Positions 57,088 through 64,000 of a stretch of 64,000 bases of DNA are shown piece after piece. The DNA lies in assembly GCF_019578655.1 (NCBI RefSeq), contig NC_063262.1, positions 20,095,582-20,159,581 of the forward strand, read 5' to 3'. Below the pieces are notes generated by a model, which saw only the letters and a list, made by a program, of their open reading frames with translations, was not told the DNA's origin and made no database searches. Both the position numbers and the translations under genes were made by a program. This DNA is from Ricinus communis. Taxonomy: Eukaryota > Streptophyta > Magnoliopsida > Malpighiales > Euphorbiaceae. How positions within the stretch are numbered: position 1 is the stretch's first letter; each line of letters begins with the position of its first letter.

Positions 57088-58255
57088 TAGATGTATGTCC
57101 TAAAAGCCAATTGGACTTTTACTTTTTGGTTCATATATTATGATATTATTATGTAATGAATATCATTTTATTAATGGCAGTTATCTTTCATTCATTTTTA
57201 TAGTAATATAATTATTGAACGAGTCTAATAATATTTATTAAAGACTCCATTCTCAATAGTTGAGAATATGAGTTACGGATGATCTTTAGAATAAATATTA
57301 TAAAATAATTCTTGGTTATGATTAAATATTGAAATCTTTAGCCTGGAAGACTAATATAATGTGTTTAACCCTATGATTAGTATGAGATACTAACATATAT
57401 AGGATGGTGAGTCTCATGCCATTTAGTATGAGTTACTAAGTTAATCATTATGGGTCACTTGTAAGACAAATGGATTGAATATGACTTGAAAAAATAATGA
57501 ATCACATGGATGACTTACTTAAATTACTGATTCATTATTAAGTTATGATGGTGGAACTAATCCTCAAACCTAAAGTATTAGAGTTATTTCATGAATATAT
57601 AATTGGAATTTGCTTATGCTTTAGGTATCCGTTCATACCTAGAATGGGTACTGGCAGATAGTGGCTCAAGTTACATATGCATGGAGGCGGGTGTTCATCA
57701 AGAAGGAATCAATTGCCTTAAGTAAACAAGGAAAATATCCTATGTGATCCAATAACATCTTGACTAAGAAATCCTTGGTCGAGGTAATTATGATTAATGG
57801 AAAAATGATTTTCTTATTAATCATATTTAGTCGAGATATGTCTTGGATTTGGTCATAGAATTAAGTTAGTAGATTTTACTATTTTATGATCTTCACTGAT
57901 TAGGATATTGTTTATTAGAAGGATTTAATTACATGGTAATTATAAATAAAGGGTTTATGGATAATCAGTACCTTTATTATTAATTGAGGAATTATAATAT
58001 AGTTCCAAACGTCACTTATAATTTATGGGAATGGTTAAAGGGCAATTGATTAATTGTTCTCTTAGTTGATTAAAGTGTTTTAATTAATATTAAAGAGGTT
58101 AATATTAAGTTTCCATTACAAATTAATAATGAACCTAGAAAGTCACACATGCTAAGATCAACTCAAGCACAGCGATGGACTTGACTTGTACCTCGAATAG
58201 GAACATTAGCATCTTCCGAAGTTAAAGCCCGTAAATGTCTAGCTAATGATTATTG

Positions 58256-58620
58256 TAATGACATATGTTTGTACAACAGCTTAACACATGTCATTATAAA
58301 AGGGTTTTATAATGACATGTGTTAAGAAAGTAGCTTGACACAAGTCATCATAAAAGGATTTACGATGACAAGTGTGGAGAAAGTATATGAACATGTGTCA
58401 TCATAAAAAAAGTATTTTATGATAATATCTGTTAGGAAAGCAGCTTGACACGTGATCACCAAAAAGGTTTTATGATAACATGCGTTAAGAATGCAGCTTG
58501 ACACGTGGTATTAGTATAACTTGACATGTGTCTCATAAAAGAGTTTTATGATGACATATGTCAACACTGCTTGACACATGCCATCATAAATGAGTTTTGT
58601 AATGATATATGTTTGTACAA
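58256..58620. repeat. Array of palindromic units (copy B)
   Basis: About seven irregular units with ttgacac(a/g)(t/a)g..atcat and (t/a)atgaca(t/a)gtgtt motifs, including cacgtg at 58448 and 58501. The unit is the same as at 36845-37290, but fewer copies are present. Confidence 0.88.
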
Positions 58621-58650
58621 CTGTGTTAAGGATTTATAAATCTTTAACAC

Positions 58651-58658
58651 TATATAAG
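58651..58658 (+). promoter_or_regulatory. TATA box of LTR copy B
   Basis: TATATAAG just after the palindrome array, matching 36775-36782 of copy A. Confidence 0.6.
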
Positions 58659-61600
58659 AGAAAGTTTCTGATTCTTATTATTATTAGAGTGATAATTCAA
58701 CATACTTACTATTATAACAAGGTTATCATAGTAGGAAACTTGAGAGAGGAAAAGGAGTTTTTCATATTCAAGGATTGAATAGCTTTGATTGAGATTGGTT
58801 GTGTGAGATAATCTAGAGGATTTGCAATTGCGAACCTCTATTTGATTCTCTAACAGAAACATCATCAACAATCAAGAATTGAATTTTGCTCTTCAAAGGT
58901 TGTAATCTTTTTCTTTGTGTTCTTCATATTTATAAAAGAAAAGTTAGTTTCTTTTTCAAATTAAATCCTCAATTACAACTTGTAACCTTAATTTCCATGA
59001 GATGTGAAATGTTTAAAGCTTTCGTTGCACCACTATATTTTTTCAACATTTTTTTTCTACACAATTCAATGAGGCTATTAAGAAAAATGCTATTAGAAGC
59101 AGAAATCAGGTTGTATTTGGTCCTAATATGAAATAGAAATGTAAGGCAAAATATAAAAATGTTTGCCTTTTCTTTTATTTGGGCATATTTGATGAATATG
59201 GATAAGAAAACTGTCCAAATTAAGTCAAGAAACTTCAAACATATTTGTATGAGGGAGCACTATAATAGACATGTGAATGCTAAATGGATAACAAATAATA
59301 ATTTGAGAGATTTAAGGTTGGTCCTACATGGGCAGTTAGTAGGATTATTGCAGTTGTGAAAGAAGATATGCAAGTTGATATTTCTATACTAAAGGCTTAG
59401 AGGGCAAGGAATATAGTATTGAAGTTTATTAACAGTGATGAAAAAGAGAAATTGTCTAGATTGCATTAATATAAGTTGGAGTTGTTGCAAAGTAATCCAA
59501 GATCAACAATTGTTCTTGATTTAGAAGATTCTATGTTTAAAGGAATGTATATGTTCACTAAGGATAAAATTCAAAAAAAATTATAGGCCTTCAATTTATG
59601 TTGATGGATGTTGGTTGAAGGGCATATATGGTGGGCAGTTGTTGAATACAGTTGGTATTGACGCCAATGACTGCATTTACCCAATTGCTTGGGATGTGGT
59701 GGAAAAGGAGAACAAGGTATGCTGGAAATAGTTTTTGCAACTACTAGTAGAGGACTTGAAGATAAACAACTCATATTATTAGGCTTTCATGAGTGATAGA
59801 CAAAGTATAACTTTTTTTTTACTTATAGTTAATGATTATACTTTATATGCTTATAGTTACTAACACTTTCTTTGTTGTCTGTGAATTATGATCTTTTTAA
59901 TAGGGACTTATCCCAATAATTGAGGAACTATTTCCCAATTTTGAACACAAATTCTGTATTAGGCATATCAACACAAACTTCAGAAAGCGGTTCAATAGTT
60001 TAGGCCTAAAACAAGTCACTTTTTAGTGTTGCTAGGGCTGGCTCTATGCAGATATTTCAAAAAATAATGGATAAGTTGGGTAGTGAGAATAGGCATGCAC
60101 ATAACTATATAAACAATATACCTGTACATCATTGGTTTAGGTCCCATTTTAGGTCATATCCTAAATGTGACATGCTTTTAAACAATTTGAGTGAGTACTT
60201 TAATAGCTTTATTCTAGAATTAAGGACCAATGGTTTAATTACTATTAATGAAATTATAAGAACTAAGTTAATGAAAAGAATACATAGGAAAAGAGACCAA
60301 ATGAGGAGAGTTGCAACAGTTTATTGTCCTAAGATACTTGCAAAACTAGAGAAGTCAAAATCATTAGTTGGTTGTATAAGACAAAATGGTCTGGTGTGAC
60401 AAATTTCAGGTTGTGGATTCTAAAGGGCAGTTTGTAGTTGATAAGGAGAGGAGTTGTACATGTAGGAGGTGGGACTTAACATACATCCCTTATTGCCATG
60501 TTGTGAATGCATTGTGGTATAACAATAATAATCCTAAAAATCACTTGAATGACTACTATAAAGTCAGTACTCACCTAGATTACCATAGCCATCTCTTATA
60601 CATAACAACTAATAAGAAATTTTAGCCTAAATCTACTCTCCACCAGTCCTCCCACCACTGCATGTGCATGAAATGCCAAAAAAAGGGCAGGAATCCTGTA
60701 AAGATAAGGAAAGATGATGAGAAATTGAAGCCTTAATAAAGAATAGTAAAGTGAGTAAGAAAGGATTTGTTATGACATGCACAATATATGGGACAAAAGG
60801 CCACAACAAGAGGTGGCATGGAGTTGCAAAGAGGTAAACGTTTAAAATAGGAGACACAAACTCCCAATGAGTAATATGCATCTAATAATTAATCTGAATT
60901 TTTATAATAATATTGAACCTAATAGAACTTGATAATGGTAATAGGTGCAGAGGAAAAAATCTAAGGGACATACTAATAGAGTATCACATGAGGAGAACAA
61001 TGCTATTGCAGAGACATCAGTACCAGTACCTAACATCAAACCAAATGAGGAAAAAATTACTAACAATGTAGATCCATGTGGTACTGCAAGTACTTTTGAA
61101 TATACTAACATTTTGTATCCATTTGTATGTATTTACCTTATTTTTACAGTTTACTAAGCTTACCCCATCTCAACATAATCAAGCATTACATTTACCAAAA
61201 AATATGGTCAACATTGCAGATTCGGAAACTTAAATGATTCCAGCTTTTGCATTTAAAAACTTAACAATTAAGACATCATCTCATATGAGGAGCATATATG
61301 ATCTGCTTGGTCAAGTACCAGGACTCACAACAACCATGCAAAATCTGTCAAAAAACAGATCTACTGCAAGTAAGGCCAAAACAATAAAGCACAAGCCATT
61401 CAAGCCTCCAATAGTTGTTTAGAAAAATAGTCAAGCACTAAAGAATACTGCATCAAACCAAGAGATTTAAATCAAACCGACTAAAGATACGATAGACAAA
61501 AAGATTGAGGATATACCTGCCAAGAAGGAAATTTATGGTGATAAAGAAAAGGAGAAGGTTGATGACACGAGTTCAACGACCAAGAAGGCTTGGCTGCCAT

Positions 61601-61690
61601 CATGAAATGGAGAAGGAAGTAGATAGGGGAAGACCTATTAGGATTACTATTAGCACTAACGTGTGTGAGACCATCTTTTGTATTTAATAC

Positions 61691-62234
61691 TCATTACTAT
61701 GCATTTTGATGGTGGATGGTGTTTGTGTTCTTTTATTTATTTTGAGGACCAAAATGCATAGTGGTCCTTTTTGCTTTTTTTTTCTATTGCTGGATAGGAT
61801 AGTATGCAGGGCTCAATTTTGTATTTTGAGCAGTTTAGCACATATTCTTGACATGTGAATCAAACAGGTCTTCATTGCTTTTTGTGGTCAAACTTTAGTT
61901 ATTAAAATTTATTGTTTGCATAATTAGAATCTTAACTCATTATTTGCACATTTCATCACACAAGCACAGTAAAAACTCATATAAATAATCAACTATTTTT
62001 TTATTAATATGGTACCAATAAAAAAAAGTTACATATATTGATTTCAATGATGCACATACCCTACATTTTGGCATTTCAACTACTATAAACCAAAATGAAA
62101 ATAAAGTTTAAATATATAGTACCATTTTGAAATAAAATATTAAGTCTCGGTGCCATACAATCTAAAGATACTAGGCAAACTGTCATCACCAACATCAATA
62201 CTAATTATAATAGATTTTGTAGATTAACAACCTG
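61691..62234. other. Spacer between the convergent MULE genes
   Basis: About 540 bp of AT-rich sequence between the transposase 3' end and the minus-strand GRF gene. Contains aaaatgcat twice and no coding frame. Confidence 0.6.
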
Positions 62235-62808
62235 ATAGCAGCATAAAAGCCAATCTTATAGTAATTCCTGCCTCCCTTCATTTCATCTATTACCTCTATT
62301 GTTTTCTTGCACTGTGATTTAGTTCCTTCTATTTTCTTCTTCACATTTCTCAGCTCACTCAGCTCCCTAGCTTCCCTTTATCTCTTCCAAAAGTTTCAGC
62401 CTCAATCCTTTCTAAACTCGCATTTAGTTTTCTCAGCTCTATCAATATCAGCACTTTCCTCTCGTTGATCCACTCATCATGCCACAAGAAAGATTCACAA
62501 TTATTACCTTGCAACACCAATACAAAAACATATCATCACTAAACAGTCAAGTAAGAAACTTATATATAAAATAGAAGGCCTTACATTTATATGGGCATCC
62601 CAAAGATCTTCGTCCAGGATTCTAATGAGTTCTTAAGATCCGTTGGCGAGGTCGATTTCCACAGCCACATCGAGATATCTGCATCCCTAGAAACACATCT
62701 CCATCCTCAAATCTCTTACCTAGTTCAGAGTCTTCTAATACTGTGATGCAACTTCCTTTTTAATTTCACTCGAATGCTTGATGTGCTTTTGATAGTTACT
62801 TGTGACAT
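62235..62808 (-). pseudogene. GRF-type zinc finger gene carried by the MULE
   Basis: On the minus strand from ATG at 62806-62808. Near 62680-62590 it reads RCGCGNRPRQ and NPGRRSLGCP, the CxC...NPGRxFxxC core of GRF zinc fingers. A GT...AG intron (about 62510-62585) separates this from a second exon reading FLWHDEWINERKVLILIELR with Glu/Lys-rich, coiled-coil-like sequence. The layout (GRF finger, WHDE, coiled coil) matches small GRF proteins often found in plant MULEs. Stops and shifts are present (for example before NPGRR). Its role in the element is unknown; it could bind nucleic acid. Confidence 0.7.
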
Positions 62809-62941
62809 TGAGAGGGAGAATGAAAGTGAAAATGGGAGGTGAAGAAAGAAATCAAAGTCCTTTATTTGGTGAAATTAGAATTTTTAATATTTTGGTAAAA
62901 AATATAATTTGAGATAAGTTTATACATGCTGATTGAGAAGG

Positions 62942-63139
62942 CTTATATGGAACTTATATGTCAAATATTAGAAGAATTCTAACTCTAATCACCATGTCAA
63001 CACTATACAATCAAAATTCTTTTGGGTACTAAAATTCAGCCGTCAAATTGAAAACGAAGTACTAAAAATAAAAAGAAAATTAAGATTTTAATACCGATTA
63101 GAAACAAATGTATAGCTTTGGTACCAGCTAGGTTATTTA
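62942..63139 (-). repeat. MULE right terminal inverted repeat
   Basis: Inverse of 55658-55858; outer end agctttggtaccagctaggt then tattta at 63139. Confidence 0.85.
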
Positions 63140-64000
63140 TCTATTTTTAGATCTCAATCTTTATATATAAAAAAAATTGATATTTTACTTTCAAAAACTT
63201 TTTCTTTTCGATGTAGGAGGAAAAGAAGAAAATAAATGCTATATTTCCACTAAGGTAACAGATCAAACTTATTTTTATTCTTTTCCTTTTTATTCCTTTT
63301 ACAAAATTAGAATAGTTAAAAAAGAAGGAACAAAATTGGAGTAAAAGAGTTGGAAGTTTGTTGATTTTAGGGGTCACTTCATGCCAGAAGATAGCCAACT
63401 TGCAATTGCTCTCAAGCCCATGACAGCAACAAGAGACCCCAATCCAGATGTTTGCCTGACAGCACTACCGGGTCCATTGGGCCTACTTGCATTTATTTTC
63501 ACCAGCAAATTACCATAACTTTATTTATTTTGATTAAGAAAAAACATGAATTCCTCTTCTTCTTTTTTAATTATTATTTTTAATGTTAACTCTCTTAATG
63601 ATTTTAATAATAAATATAATTATCATATTATTATATTAGTGTGTTAGAGAGAATGATGAATTTTTTTTATAAAGTGAAATAAATCATCACATTCGTAGAG
63701 CGGTCAACTCTCGACACTAAATGCATAGCCACGGTACTAAAGACTGTTCATTAAAAATCAAACTCAAAAATCTTACAATTATGGAAACATTTTAGTACTA
63801 ATAGAGCTGCACTCGATTAGTATTCTTACTCAATAATTTTCTTTGTACATATGTATGCAAGTTCTAAAATTTATCAGTTTATGCATATTATTGATAGAAA
63901 TTGTATCCATGCGTTATGTTAAGTGACAAATTTAAAGAGAAAATCATAAAAGTTTGGAATATGTGCACATGATTATAATTACCATTAAAATATGAGAATC
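63140..64000. other. Spacer with a short two-way open segment
   Basis: The stretch 63376-63519 is less AT-rich and open on both strands: plus strand from ATG 63380 (MPEDSQLAIALKPMTATRD...), minus strand through GPGSAVRQTSGLGSLVAVMG. Neither product is recognised. The rest is AT-rich spacer. Confidence 0.4.

Larger units (their letters stand above)
57088..59048 (+). mobile_element. Solo LTR (copy B) inside the MULE transposase
   Basis: 1961 bp, TGTTAGATGTATGTCC to TTTTTTCAACA, homologous end to end to the nested LTR at 36379-38495 in the opposite orientation. It interrupts the transposase between the S and T codons of FSTQF. It has the same palindrome array (58256-58620) and TATA box. No gag or pol is present and there is one target duplication, so it is a solo LTR. 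Frames at 58322-58778 are array or chance shadows. Confidence 0.88.
56155..61690 (+). pseudogene. MULE transposase (MURA type), split and decayed
   Basis: First clear exon 56333-57087 encodes an acidic N-terminal region (residue runs rich in E, D, N) ending LEFKLGMLFS. It is split there by a solo LTR and continues at 59052 with TQFNEAIKKNAIRSRNQV (MuDR N-domain) and YNRHVNAKWI. The DDE domain follows: YVDGCWLKGIYGGQLLNTV (first D), GIDANDCIYPIAWDVVEKEN, FMSDRQ (second D), an intron (59805-59903, GT...AG), LIPIIEELFPNFEH, CIRHI and NNLSEYFNSFILELR (E). A SWIM zinc finger CTCRRWDLTYIPYCHVVNAL is at 60451-60510, and a degenerate CCHC near 60775. Stops occur throughout. Confidence 0.92.
55658..63139 (+). 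mobile_element. Mutator-like element (MULE), inactive, with nested solo LTR
   Basis: Left TIR (55658-55858) and right TIR (62942-63139) match over ~200 bp: both contain (c/g)ctggtac.aaagct, then aaattttagtacccaaa and cttctaatatttgaca. Minus the nested LTR the element is about 5.5 kb. It carries a MURA-type transposase on the plus strand and a GRF zinc-finger gene on the minus strand, convergent. TIRs differ at about a quarter of positions and the genes have many stops, so it is old. A 9 bp target duplication could not be confirmed in the A/T flanks. Confidence 0.9.

Overview
This is a piece of a plant nuclear chromosome, very A+T rich, gene-poor and full of mobile DNA. A eudicot is the best fit. 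The only convincing intact nuclear gene resembles the vascular-related unknown protein (VUP) family. The repeats are plant types: Copia and Ty3/Gypsy LTR elements, a MULE, MITEs and a LINE scrap. A long block of plastid DNA sits inside the chromosome. The species cannot be fixed from the sequence alone.

Layout. 1-5.1 kb is AT-rich spacer with a ~500 bp MITE (2186-2683). 5119-5502 (minus) is the VUP-like gene, with a TATA box at 5656-5664 and TA/GA microsatellites in its leader. 6-16.3 kb is spacer holding a LINE RNase H scrap (7138-7402), a foldback repeat (about 7715-8005), a 2.6 kb LTR-like block (10478-13079) and a short tandem duplication (14977-15086).

About 16350-33225 is a nuclear plastid insertion (NUPT). 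It reads rps8, infA, rpl36, rps11, rpoA, petD, petB, psbH, psbN, psbT, the 3' part of psbB, clpP without exon 1, rps12 5' exon and a trnP fragment. It then jumps to inverted-repeat DNA: trnA-UGC intron, its 3' exon and rrn23. Introns are kept, so transfer was of DNA rather than spliced RNA. Nearly every gene is broken by C-to-T/G-to-A type changes and small indels; petD exon 2 is the exception. A 4858 bp Copia element (18423-23280) sits inside rpoA with a perfect 5 bp target duplication (ggaat) and two 289 bp LTRs that differ at three positions. The Copia is therefore much younger than the NUPT.

35.5-40.3 kb is a three-layer nest: a MITE split by a solo LTR (35651-39968), itself split by another solo LTR (36379-38495). 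42-48 kb holds an Ogre/Tat-like LTR end with a primer-binding-site motif on the minus strand, a decayed plant-mobile-domain coding region on the minus strand, and a plus-strand 3' LTR (45698-48038) of the family seen at 35.6 kb. 48-55.6 kb is spacer with a Copia RT fragment (52871-53337).

55658-63139 is an old MULE with ~200 bp terminal inverted repeats, a broken MURA-type transposase on the plus strand and a GRF-type zinc-finger gene on the minus strand. A solo LTR (57088-59048), a sister of the one at 36379-38495, splits the transposase. Both sister LTRs carry an array of palindromic ACACATGTCATCAT-type units. The last 0.9 kb is spacer with one short unexplained segment open on both strands.

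No operon-like or defence system is visible. The interest lies in the nesting history, the mosaic NUPT, the palindrome arrays and the captured or antisense accessory genes of the mobile elements.
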